From Desmodus rotundus (Eukaryota; Chordata; Mammalia; Chiroptera; Phyllostomidae), in NCBI RefSeq assembly GCF_022682495.2, contig NC_071389.1, positions 102,279,951 through 102,343,950 on the forward strand: 64,000 nucleotides of DNA, given 5' to 3'. Below the pieces are notes generated by a model that worked only from the letters and a program-made list of their open reading frames with translations, was not told the origin of the DNA and made no database searches. Positions 53,225 to 64,000 of this stretch are shown here, in pieces (the first letter of the stretch is position 1; every line of letters begins with the position of its first letter). The translations under genes were made by a program, and so were the position numbers.

Positions 53225-56200
53225 GCCTTCTTATTCTGGGGCTTTAAAAAGTTTTCAATATACTTCATATTTTAGAGCAGTTTTAGGTTCAAAGCAAAAT
53301 TAAGCAGATACAGAGATTCCTCATATACCTCCTGCCTCTATAAATGATAGTCCCTCCCAGTTATCAGTGTCTCCCACCAGAGTGATGACTTGATTACGAC
53401 TGATGAACCTACACTGACCTATCACATCAGTATCATCCGAAGTCCATAATATACATTAGGGTGCACTCTTGGTTCTGTACATTCTCTGGGTTTGGACAAA
53501 TGTATAACAGACATGTATCCACTGTAATAGTATCACATAGAGCAATTTAACTGCCCTAAAACCCTCTGTGTTGCACCTATTCATCCCTCCCTGCTCCAAC
53601 TCCTGACAACCACTGATTTTTCACACTCATTCCATACGTTTGTCTTTTCTTGGATGTGATATGGTTGGAATCATACAGGAAGTAACCTTTTCAGATTGGC
53701 TTCATAGATTATTTCTTTTGCTGCTGAATAATATTTCATTGTCTGGATGTGCCACAGTTTGTCCATTCACTAACTAAAGGATATATCAGTTGCTTCCAAG
53801 TTTTGGCAATTATGAATAAAGGTGCTATAAACATCTGTATCCAGGCTTTTGTGTGGACATAAAATTTCACTTCCTCTGGGTAAATACCAAGGAGCAAAAT
53901 TGCTGTATCCTATGGTAAGGCTATGTTTAGTTTTGTAAGAAACCATCAAACTGTCTTCGAAAGTGGCTGCACCATTTTGCCTTCCCACCTATAATGAGTG
54001 AGAGTTCCTGTTGCCCCACATTCTCCTCAGCACTTAATGTTGTCAGCATTCCGGATTTTGGCCATTCTGATAGTATGTAGCAGTATCTCATTGTTTTGAT
54101 TTGCATTTCCCTGATGACCTATGATGAACAGCATCTTTTATGTGCTTATTTGCATGTATGTCTTCTTCCATGAGATGTCTGGTAAGGTCTTTGGCTGGTG
54201 TAGGGTAAAAAGCCCCTGCTCCTTAGGAAGAAGCTCTGTTTATATACTTTTTCCTTTGTTTTTCAGGCCCCTCCCAAGGATGGGTTGCTGTGCTGGGGGT
54301 GGGGCTTTTGGCAAGATCATGTCTCTGTTTTACCCACCCATTTTGACAGGCCCTTTAGTGCTTTATTGTGGAGCAGCTGTTCAGCTAGTTCTCAGGTTCT
54401 TTGCAAGGAATTCTTCCATATGTAGTTGTGCATTTGTTGTGTCATGGGAGAAGGTGAGTTCCAGATTTTTCTACATTGTCATCTTGAATTGCCTTCTCTT
54501 ACTATATTAAATTTTAAGGTTTTTTGTATAATTTGGAGAGCCTTCCTTTATCAGATATGTTTTTTGCAAACGTTCTCCCAGTCTGGCCTCTCTTTTCATT
54601 CTGACAATGTCTTTCACAAAACAAAATTTTTTATTTTAATAAAATCCAGGTTATTAGTTATTTCTTTCATGGATTGTGCATTTGGTATTGTATCTGAAAA
54701 GACATCACCAAATCCTAAGTCATCTAGATTTTCTCTTACATAATCTTCTAGGAGTATTAGAGTTTCACATTATACATTTAGGTTTATGGTCCATTTTGAG
54801 TTAATTGTTGTGAAAGGTGTAAGGTCAGTGCCTAGATTTATTATTTTGCATGTGGATGACCAGTATTGTTCCAATACTGTTTGTTGAAATGACTGTCATT
54901 TCTACATGGCATTGTCTTTGCTCCTTTGTCAAAGATCAGTTGACTATATTTATGTTGGTCTATTTCTGGACTTTATTCTGTCCACTGATTTATTTGTCTA
55001 TTATTTTGCAAATATCACACTGTCTTGATTACTATAACTTTATAGTAAGTCTTGGGATGACATAGCATCAGTCCTCTGACTTTGTTCTTTCCCTTAAACA
55101 CTGCATTGATTGTTTAGGTCTTTTGTCCTCTATAAAATTTAGGACTCGTTTGTTGGCATCCACAAAATAACTTGCTGTGATTTTTGACTGGGATTGCATT
55201 GATTGAATTAAGTAGAGCTGACATCTTGACAATATTGAGGTTTTTTCTACAAACATGGAACCTCTCCTCATTTATTTATGTCTTCTTTGATTTCTTTTAT
55301 CAGTACTTTGTAGTTTTTCTCATATAGATTTTGTATAGATTTTGTTAGATTACCTAAGTATATCATTTTTGAGAGCTAATATACATGGTATTTTTTCATT
55401 TTAAATTCCACTTGTTCATTGTTGGCATACGGAAAGAAGTTCATTTGTATCCTGCAAAATTTAACTTTGTATCCTGCAATCTTGCTATTATTACTTCTAG
55501 GAATTCTTTGCCCGTTGGGATTTTCTACATGGATGATGATATTATTTGCAAACAAAGACAGTTTTATTTCTCCCTTCCCCATCTGCTCATCCCTTATTTA
55601 TTTTTCTTGTCTTATTGCATTAGTTAGGACTTTCATATGACGGTGAAAAGCAGTGGTGAGAGACATCACTTTTGCCTTGTTCCTGATGTTAGTGGGAAAG
55701 CTTCCATTTTCTCACCAGTAAGTATGATATTAGGATAAGTTTTTGTAGTTGTTCTTTTTTAAGTCGAGGATGTTCTCTTCTATATTTAGTTTCCTGATGG
55801 CTTTTAATCATGAATGGGTATGGGATTTTGGCAAATGATTTTTTTGCATCTATTGATATGATCATGTGATTTTTCTTTTTCACCTATTGATGTGATGAAA
55901 TAGCATAAACTGATTTCAAATGTTGAACCAACCTTAAATACCTAGGATAAATCTAACTTGGTTGTGGTGTATTACCTTTTTATATATTGTTGGATTGGAT
56001 TTGCTAGTATTTGTTGAAGATGTTTGCATTTATATTCATGAGAGATATTGGTCCATAGTTTTTTTTTTCTTTTAACGTCTATTTGGGTTTGTTCTTAAGG
56101 TAATGCTGGCCTCATAGAGTGAGTTAGAAGGGTGCCCCCTGCTTCTGTCTTTGGGAAGAGATGGTAGGGAATCTGTATAATTTCTGTCTTAAATGTTTGG

Positions 56201-56576
56201 TAGAATTTATCAGTGAGCTCTCCTGGGCCACCTGGTGCTTTATTAAATATTGATTCAATTTTGTTAAAAACTCAATCTTCTGTGAGTTCTGGCAGGTTGT
56301 GTCTTTTAAAGAATTGATCCATTTCATATAGGTTATCAAATTTATGTGCGTAGAGCTGTTCATAGTATTCCTTGATTATCCTTTTGATAACCTTGGGATC
56401 TTTAGCGATGTCTCCACTTTTGTATCTAATTATTATTTCACTTTAATTATTATTAATTTTTGTGTCTGCTCTTTTTTTCTTAGTTAGCCTGGCTATAGGC
56501 TAATTGATTTATTGATCTTTCCAAAGTACCAGTTCTTGCTTTCCTTGATTTTCTTTTCTGATTTCTAGTTTTGAAA
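53225..56576 (-). mobile_element. Old L1 (L1MA-like), 3' part, ORF2 in pieces
   Basis: Minus-oriented old L1: 3'UTR at 53225-53640 (agcagttttaggttcaaagc, cagagattcctcatatacc), then ORF2 reversed through the RT block (NSNIIIHVENP-like at about 55515-55545) to the linker at 56576 (caaggaaagcaagaactggt, minus strand). It stops abruptly where HAL1-g begins. The next upstream piece of ORF2 linker is at 59150-59383 in opposite orientation. Confidence 0.85.
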
Positions 56577-58552
56577 TTTTTTTATTTTTTTAATATATTT
56601 ATGGATTATGCTATTACAGTTGTCCCATATCCCCTCTTCACTCCATTCCATCCTGCCCACCCCCTCCCTCCCACATTCCCCCCCTATAGTTCATGTCCAT
56701 GGGTCATACATATAAGTTCTTTGGCTTCTACATTTCCTATACTATTCTTACCCTCCCCCTGCCTATCTTCTACCTACCAGTTATGTTACTTCTTCTCTGT
56801 ACCTTTCCCCCCTCTCTCCCCCTCCCACTCCCCTGTTGATAACCCTCCATGTGATCTCCATTTCTGTGGTTCTGTTCCTGTTCTAGTTGTTTGCTTAGTT
56901 TGCTTTTGTTTTGGTTTTAGGTGTGGTTGTTAATAACTGTGAGTTTGCTGTCATTTGTACTGTTCCTATTTTTGATCTTCTTTTTCTTAGATAAGTCCTT
57001 TTAACATTTCATATAATAAGGGCTTGGTGATGATGAACTCCTTGAATTTGACCTTATCTGAGAAGCACTTTATCTTCCCTTCCCTTCTAAATGATAGCTT
57101 TGCTGGATACAGTAATCTTGGATGTAGTTCCTTGCCTTTCATGACTTGGAATACTTCTTGCCAGCCCCTTCTTGCCCGTAAGGTCTCTTTTAAGAAATCA
57201 GCTGACAGTCCTATGGGAACTCCTTTGTAGGTAACTGTGCCCTTCTCTCCTGCTGCTTGTAAGATTCTCTCCTTCTGTTTCATCTTGGGTAATGTAATGA
57301 TGATGTGCCTTGGTGTGTTCCTCCTTGGGTCCAGCTTCTTTGGGACTCTCTGAGCTTCCTGGACTTCCTGGAAGTCTATTTCCTTTGCCAGACTGGGGAA
57401 GTTCTCCTTCATTATTTGTTCAAATAAGTTTTCAATTTGTTGCTCTTCCTCTTCTCCTTCTGGTACCCCTATAATTCGGATGTTGAAATGTTTAAAGATG
57501 TCCTGGAGGTTCCTAAGCCTCTCCTCATTTTTTTTGAATTCTTGTTTCTTCATTCTTTTCTGGTTGGATGTTTCTTTCTTCCTTCTGGTCCACACCATGG
57601 ATTTGAGTCCCACTTTCCTTCCCATCACTATTGGTTCCCTGTACATTTTCCTTTGTTTCTCTTAGCATAGCCTTCATTTTTTCATCTAATTTGCGACCAA
57701 ATTCAACCAATTCTGTGAGCATCCTGATTACCAGTGTTTTCAACTGTGCATATGATAGGTTCACTATCTGTTCACTGCTTATTTCTAGAGCTTTGATCTG
57801 TGCTTTCATTTGGCCCTTTTTAAATTTTTTTTTGTCTCTGTGTGCCTGTTATGTAAAGGGGCGGAGCCTTAGGTGTTCACCAGAGTGGGGTAACACTGGT
57901 TGTTGCGCTGTGATGCTGTATGTGCGGGAGGGGCTGAGAGGGAGCAATGTTGCTTGCTCCATTCTCTGCCGGATTTCAGTTATTCCCTCCACTATCCACA
58001 ATCAAATTGGGCCCTTCTTGTGCTACTTCCCTGGTGGATGTGTTTGTGTAAGTTCTAGGCCCCTGTGGGGCTCTCCAACGAACTCTCCTGTGAGACTGAG
58101 AGTTTCTCCCGCTGCCGCCTAAACCCCCACGGGTGTTTTCAATCAGAGGTTTGAGGCTTTATTTCCCTGCGCTGGAGCCGTGGGTTGCGTGGTCTGCTTC
58201 ACTCCGCCGATGTTCCTCCCGGTCTATCTACATGCGAATGTGGGCCGCAGGGTCTGCCAGCCACCACCTTTCGAGGTCTGCTAGCTGCAGCCTGGCCTGC
58301 CCCGTTCCACAATCTGCCACCTCGCTGGGTCCGTCAGCCACCGCCTTGCAGCGGGTCCTCTCTGCCCCAGCTGCCTGTCTCCGCCCCTCCTACCCGTCTG
58401 GATGAATGTTTCTTCTTTAACTCCTTGGTTGTTGGACTTCCATACAGTTCAATTTTCTGTCAGTTCTGGTTGTTTTTTGTTTTTAAATTTGTTGTCCTTC
58501 TTTTGGCTGTGTGAGGAGGCACAGTGTGTCTACCTACGCCTCCATCTTGGCC
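56577..58552 (-). mobile_element. HAL1-g, left arm of an inverted HAL1 pair
   Basis: Minus-strand HAL1: T-rich tail side at 56577, 5' end ggccaagatggaggcgtagg at 58552. ORF1 is split in two frames (57809-57525 and 57646-56987). Nearly base-for-base identical to HAL1-h, including private changes such as taatccataaat in the tail and the mixed aaataaaa tail. Its 3' flank is L1 ORF2 sequence; its 5' flank is not. Confidence 0.9.
56987..57809 (-). pseudogene. HAL1-g ORF1, split by an A8 run
   Basis: Coil frame MKAQIKALEISSEQ to ETRIQKK (57809-57525). RRM and C-terminal frame (57646-56987) with GVPEGEEEEQQIENLFEQ, RRNTPRHIIITLPKMKQKER, ETLRARRGW and normal end LLYEMLKGLI. The RH of TPRHII is kept, unlike in HAL1-e and HAL1-f. 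The only barrier to a full ORF1p is the A8 frameshift. Confidence 0.82.
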
Positions 58553-58567
58553 GAATATAATAATTTA

Positions 58568-58762
58568 TTTTTTTTTATTTTTAAAAAGAATTTATTTATT
58601 TGGAGGGAAGGGAGGGAGAAAGCGAGGAATAGAAACATCAATGTATGGTTGCCTCTCATGTGCCTCTGACTGGGGACCTGGCATGCACCCTAGGGAATCG
58701 AACCAGAGACCCTTGCCTTGCAGGCCAGCACTCAGTCCACTGAGCCACACCAGCCAGGGCTA
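58568..58762 (-). mobile_element. Ves-type SINE
   Basis: Minus-strand head ccctggctggtgtggctcag at 58760, body with gagaggcaaccatacattga, CT-rich stretch and A-rich tail. It lies in the spacer between HAL1-g and HAL1-h. Confidence 0.9.
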
Positions 58763-59149
58763 ACTTACTGTAATTTAAATGCAATTATTATCATCTCATT
58801 GTGTCTTTAAATATAGTGTCTAATTCTGAGTGGTAAGGGAGGCAGGTGATTAACCTCTAAGGAGGGTGAAAAAGATGGAAGAATTGGGAGGGGTAAAGAA
58901 TTAGGAACTCCTAACAAGGAGGAAGAGTAGGTTCAGTGGGTATAGCATGTGGGAGAGGTAGAAGTCAAGTAACTTCTGGTCAGGAGAGGCCAACAGGTAG
59001 ATTCCAGAGGTGGAATAGGTCTAAGGGGTGACAAGATCAAAGATGTGGCATTGCTGGTGGGTGGCTGGTGGGCGAGGTGATAGTCAGTAGAACTGAAGAG
59101 GTGTCAGCTTGTGAGGCAACTACCAATAACAGAAATGAAAGATGGGAAG
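58763..59149. other. Unassigned spacer sequence
   Basis: Non-repetitive sequence between the SINE and the L1 ORF2 fragment; nothing recognised. Confidence 0.5.
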
Positions 59150-59383
59150 TCATTACAGATCCTACAGGCACAACTTATCAGGATCGGTGGGATCGTGCAA
59201 AAGCAGTGCTTTGAGGAAAATGTATAGCTTTGAATACATATGTTACCAAAAAAGATAGATATGAAATCAATTACCTAAGCTTCCTCAGGAAACTACAGAA
59301 AGAAGAGCAATTAAGTCCAAAGTAGGCAGAAGAAAAAAAAAGAATTAGAGCAGAAATCAATGAAATTGAAAACAAGAGATTGT
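59150..59383 (+). mobile_element. Old L1 ORF2 linker fragment, opposite orientation to 53225-56576
   Basis: Plus-strand ORF2 linker: gcaaaagcagtgctttgagg, aatcaattacctaagcttcc, gagcagaaatcaatgaaatt. In L1 this sequence directly precedes the part that begins at 56576 (minus), so the two are probably pieces of one L1. It ends exactly at the HAL1-h 5' end. Confidence 0.8.
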
Positions 59384-61350
59384 GGCCAAGATGGAGGCGT
59401 AGGTAGACACACTGTGCCTCCTCACACAGCCAAAAGAAGGACAACAACAAATTTAAAAACAAAAAACAACCAGAACTGACAGAAAATTGAACTGTATGGA
59501 AGTCCAACAACCAAGGAGTTAAAGAAGAAACATTCATCCAGACGGGTAGGAGGGGCGGAGACAGGCAGCTGGGGCAGAGAGGACCCGCTGCAAGGCGGTG
59601 GCTGACGGACCCAGCGAGGTGGCAGATTGTGGAACGGGGCAGGCCAGGCTGCAGCTAGCAGACCTCGCAAGGTGGTGGCTGGCAGACCCTGCGGCCCACA
59701 TTCGCATGTAGATAGACCGGGAGGAACATCGGCGGAGTGAAGCAGACCACGCAACCCACGGCTCCAGCACAGGGAAATAAAGCCTCAAACCTCTGATTGA
59801 AAACACCCGTGGGGGTTTAGGCGGCAGCGGGAGAAACTCTCAGTCTCACAGGAGAGTTCGTTGGAGAGCCCCACAGGGGCCTAGAACTTACACAAACACA
59901 TCCACCAGGGAAGTAGCACAAGAAGGGCCCAATTTGATTGTGGATAGTGGAGGGAATAACTGAGATCCGGCAGAGAATGGAGCAAGCAACATTGCTCCCT
60001 CTCAGCCCCTCCCGCACATACAGCATCACAGCGCAACAACCAGTGTTACCCCACTCTGGTGAACACCTAAGGCTCCGCCCCTTTACATAACAGGCACACA
60101 GAGACAAAAAAAAATTTAAAAAGGGCCAAATGAAAGCACAGATCAAAGCTCTAGAAATAAGCAGTGAACAGATAGTGAACCTATCATATGCACAGTTGAA
60201 AACACTGGTAATCAGGATGCTCACAGAATTGGTTGAATTTGGTCGCAAATTAGATGAAAAAATGAAGGCTATGCTAAGAGAAACAAAGGAAAATGTACAG
60301 GGAACCAATAGTGATGGGAAGGAAAGTGGGACTCAAATCCATGGTGTGGACCAGAAGGAAGAAAGAAACATCCAACCAGAAAAGAATGAAGAAACAAGAA
60401 TTCAAAAAAAATGAGGAGAGGCTTAGGAACCTCCAGGACATCTTTAAACATTTCAACATCCGAATTATAGGGGTACCAGAAGGAGAAGAGGAAGAGCAAC
60501 AAATTGAAAACTTATTTGAACAAATAATGAAGGAGAACTTCCCCAGTCTGGCAAAGGAAATAGACTTCCAGGAAGTCCAGGAAGCTCAGAGAGTCCCAAA
60601 GAAGCTGGACCCAAGGAGGAACACACCAAGGCACATCATCATTACATTACCCAAGATGAAACAGAAGGAGAGAATCTTACAAGCAGCAGGAGAGAAGGGC
60701 ACAGTTACCTACAAAGGAGTTCCCATAGGACTGTCAGCTGATTTCTTAAAAGAGACCTTACGGGCAAGAAGGGGCTGGCAAGAAGTATTCCAAGTCATGA
60801 AAGGCAAGGAACTACATCCAAGATTACTGTATCCAGCAAAGCTATCATTTAGAAGGGAAGGGAAGATAAAGTGCTTCTCAGATAAGGTCAAATTCAAGGA
60901 GTTCATCATCACCAAGCCCTTATTATATGAAATGTTAAAAGGACTTACCTAAGAAAAAGAAGATCAAAAATAGGAACAGTACAAATGACAGCAAACTCAC
61001 AGTTATTAACAACCACACCTAAAACCAAAACAAAAGCAAACTAAGCAAACAACTAGAACAGGAACAGAACCACAGAAATGGAGATCACATGGAGGGTTAT
61101 CAACAGGGGAGTGGGAGGGGGAGAGAGGGGGGAAAGGTACAGAGAAGAAGTAACATAACTGGTAGGTAGAAGATAGGCAGGGGGAGGGTAAGAATAGTAT
61201 AGGAAATGTAGAAGCCAAAGAACTTATATGTATGACCCATGGACATGAACTATAGGGGGGGAATGTGGGAGGGAGGGGGTGGGCAGGATGGAATGGAGTG
61301 AAGAGGGGATATGGGACAACTGTAATAGCATAATCCATAAATATATTTAA
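59384..61350 (+). mobile_element. HAL1-h, right arm of an inverted HAL1 pair
   Basis: Plus-strand HAL1 from ggccaagatggaggcgtagg to the aaaaataaaa tail. Its leader has the antisense reading frames seen in HAL1-g with one or two changes, and the ORF1 frames match except Ile/Thr at the last residue. Its 5' flank is L1 ORF2 linker; the 3' flank (gaaattataatgagttaaac) is not L1. Confidence 0.9.
60130..60952 (+). pseudogene. HAL1-h ORF1, split by an A8 run
   Basis: Coil frame 60130-60414 and RRM/C-terminal frame 60293-60952, overlapping around the A8 run. The sequence is as in HAL1-g except for the last residue (GLT). The stop TAA follows directly. Confidence 0.82.
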
Positions 61351-63100
61351 AAAATAAAAGAAATTATAATGAGTTAAACCTGACTGTGGAATCCAAGTGG
61401 TAGTGTTTTTTTTTTTTACAATCTCATAATTTTATGTACACCATGAACACTATAAATAAGTAAAAATGAACAGTATAAATGAAAGGACTATTAACTGCTG
61501 ACACATTATTCATTGAGAAGGACTTTCACTGCAAAGAACTCTAATGGAGTTTGTTTAGTGCCTGTTGGTTAGTGAAGGAGTTTTAAAAGTTGGTTGGAGA
61601 CCATATTCCCATGACAGACCTCCAGAGAATAATCAAAACTAATGGTAGTTTACAGGATGTGGCAAGAATTAAAGAAAGTGGGACAGGAGTGGATTTTAAC
61701 CATGAACAGGATCAAATGCCAAAGAAAATGGTCTGATTAAAGCATACCTTAGGGGAAATAAATTTTGAAGAAGGTGGCACATCACAGATAGACATGGGCT
61801 ATGTTGACTACTTGCTTTAAGGCAATGGTGCTCCAACTTTAATTTTTTAAGCTATAAAATTCTTCAAACTGAAACAAGAGCAGGATTTTGATAAAAACTG
61901 AAGTCAGTGATCTGGAGTTCATTACCCAGTCCTACTGACTTTGGAAGTATTTCTTTAGAATCTTCAAGATGGGAGGTGGTTTGAAAACCATCAGCCTGGG
62001 AAATTCACTCTCTCTTCACCCAGTGACCGTTGGTTACTATCATAACTGGCCATTAACTATGAGAATAGTTATTAAAATATTTGTACTAAACTACCTGAAT
62101 ATGGGTATGTAGTTAGAATATGTAGTAAATAGTGGAATCTGTTTACACCTTTCTATCTGTGATTTTTTTCTAGGAAACTTTCTTAAATTCTTGTTTTGAA
62201 GTTATTATGAGCCATTGCTTTTATTTTTTCCTTAACCCCAGCACCCAGGCACCCAAGGTTAGGAGCTTCAATGTAATCCTCTTCAGCATCTCTCTTAATT
62301 ATTTATCTATTCATTCAATATTTATTAACTAACTACTAATTACATATGCATATGTATATGATAGGCAATTGGAAAACAAATTTGAATAATGCATAATCTC
62401 TGCCCCCGAAAAGCTTGGTGTGTAATGGAGATTAAAATAGCTTGAAGTTTGCACCGGATGTTTTGGGAGCTCAGAGAAACAACATCTAAATTAGCCTGAT
62501 AGTAGTGAGCAGAGGCCAAGGGACACTTTCCAGAGAAATGACAGTTGAATGAGTTTTGAAGGAAAAATAGGATAATCCAGTTATAATCCAATAAAAGCTC
62601 AAAGCCCCCACCCATCAACACTGGTATATCTGTCCACACCATGCTCCTCTCCTTTCTTGGAGAGTGGATAAAAACTTTATTCTCTGCACTTTCTTCTCTT
62701 TGTGAATTCTTTCACAGCCCATGTCACTGACCACCCTAATATTCATTAGTGTTTTCTATGGGATTTTATTTTTTTGGTACAGTTACTTGTCAGTTTTCTA
62801 AACTATTCTTTATATCATTAGTTTACAAAATATTACCACATTAATATTTGCATTCCTTTTTAATTCATCTCATGATAATGATATATTAGAAAATTTGACT
62901 TCCATTTAAAAATAAGACTGATAAAATTTTATCTTTCTAAACCTTATATCACTTTGAAAAGTAATATTATAAAATATAGATTTTTAAAGGGATAACTAAA
63001 TACCTTACATTTTCTAGAATTGTTGTAAAGTTAGCTATCAGTAACTTTCAAAGGCAGTCTCTTAGCTGAATATTTTTAATAAACCATAGTACAGTTATAA
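61351..63100. other. Unassigned AT-rich sequence
   Basis: No gene, clear repeat or RNA gene recognised. Confidence 0.5.
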
Positions 63101-63345
63101 AAAATTAATTGATTTTTAAAAGATTTTATTTATTTTTAGAGAGAGGGGAAAGGAAGGAGAGAGGGAGAGAAACATCGATGTGTGAGAGAAACATCAGTTG
63201 GTTGCCTCTCACACACCCCCTACTGGGGATCTGGCCCGCAACCCAGGCATGTGCCTTGACTGGGAATCGAACCGGCAACCCTTTGGTTCTCAGGCCAGCA
63301 CTCAATCCACTGAGCTACACCAGCCAGGACAAAATTAATTGATTT
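63101..63345 (-). mobile_element. Ves-type SINE with 15-bp target duplications
   Basis: Body 63116-63330, minus-strand head cctggctggtgtagctcagt. Flanks aaaattaattgattt at 63101-63115 and 63331-63345 are identical. It contains a small internal duplication of the gagaaacatc block (63168-63198). Confidence 0.93.
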
Positions 63346-64000
63346 CTTAATGCAAGTAAAAAAATATTTTAAATTGAAAATTTCAAAGGATAAATTTAAA
63401 ATACTATAAAATATCTGTTGATTCTCTGTTTTTGCAGTAGTTTTGTTCTATAAAGCCACTGCAAACATTGAGTTTGTGACTACTGATTCATTGCTTCTGG
63501 AGGAATAAAGCCTTAGGTCCCTTTGAGTCTGTGGTCACATTTTCATCAGTGAATCAGTACATAACCTGTTTTATGTGTGTTACTGTTTAAAGACACCTAA
63601 TTAATATGTATATTGTTGCTTTAGTAACAACATTGAACTCACAGCCAACAGTTCTATAACTCGTTCCTGAACAAAGCTCATCTAACACACGGATTTTCTC
63701 CACATCATAGCCTTGTATTTAGGACACCAGAGAGCACTGCCCCACCCCCCAAAATGCAAAATGTGGGAAATTCGGCACTAGACTTTGAAAAGGACACTTG
63801 TTTACAGAGTTAAAACAAACAGGCAGCATGTTACCTTGTTTGACCTCAGCTGGCAATGGGGGTGACAAATGTTTTGCCATTGTCCACATGACCACAAGTC
63901 ACCATGAAAACACCACATCAGCAAGTGGGCAAATCTGCTTAATGATATGACTTGACTGTTCTTGGGACTGGATCTAACAAAAGCTGTTCAAGACCTTTGC
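63346..64000. other. Unassigned sequence at window end
   Basis: Nothing recognised. Confidence 0.5.

Overview
The window is mammalian nuclear DNA, almost certainly from a bat. Tens of kilobases carry no host gene. Instead there are nested L1 retrotransposons, eight copies of a roughly 1.8-2.2 kb ORF1-only L1 relative (called HAL1-like here), and seven clear (plus one partial) tRNA-derived SINEs of the Ves type, whose head reads ccctggctggtgtggctcag. Ves SINEs are typical of bats, probably Yangochiroptera. No functional protein-coding host gene, rRNA, tRNA or CRISPR array was recognised. The one host-gene sequence is a broken minus-strand retrocopy of the sorting nexin gene SNX6 (16493-17705).

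Layout. 1-12610 is a four-level nest: L1-A (plus strand) is interrupted in ORF2 by HAL1-a, which is interrupted by L1-B, which is interrupted by HAL1-b; L1-A is hit again near its 3' end by HAL1-c (minus). 12655-14822 is HAL1-d (minus). 16004-16430 is a short L1 3' end, followed by the SNX6 retrocopy. 17989-24537 is a near full-length minus-strand L1 with its own 5'UTR and a 15-bp target duplication; a 358-bp HAL1-type 5' leader replaces the end of ORF1 and the start of ORF2. 24.6-36.7 kb is older intergenic or intronic DNA with eroded L1M, MIR-like and other ancient repeats. 36.7-41.0 kb holds HAL1-e (inside a SINE tail) and HAL1-f, which has the only full-length uninterrupted HAL1 ORF1 (276 aa). 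41.2-53.2 kb is old sequence with hAT-type DNA transposon remnants, MIRs and SINEs. 53.2-61.35 kb holds an old L1 and two almost identical inverted HAL1 copies (g and h), an imperfect palindrome whose flanks suggest an inversion. The remainder is unassigned apart from one SINE.

How the parts fit. The HAL1 copies have no reverse transcriptase, yet they carry L1-type target duplications, A-rich tails and a 3' end resembling that of the co-resident L1s. This fits mobilisation in trans by L1 ORF2p. Several copies share disabling ORF1 changes: a 47-codon deletion in b and c, an A8 frameshift in e, g and h, and identical lesions in a and d. So intact ORF1p in cis was not needed for spread, or the copies have exchanged sequence afterwards. 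The most unusual structures are the chimeric L1, the inverted HAL1 pair with apparently swapped flanks, and the near-identical tract shared by HAL1-a and HAL1-d.
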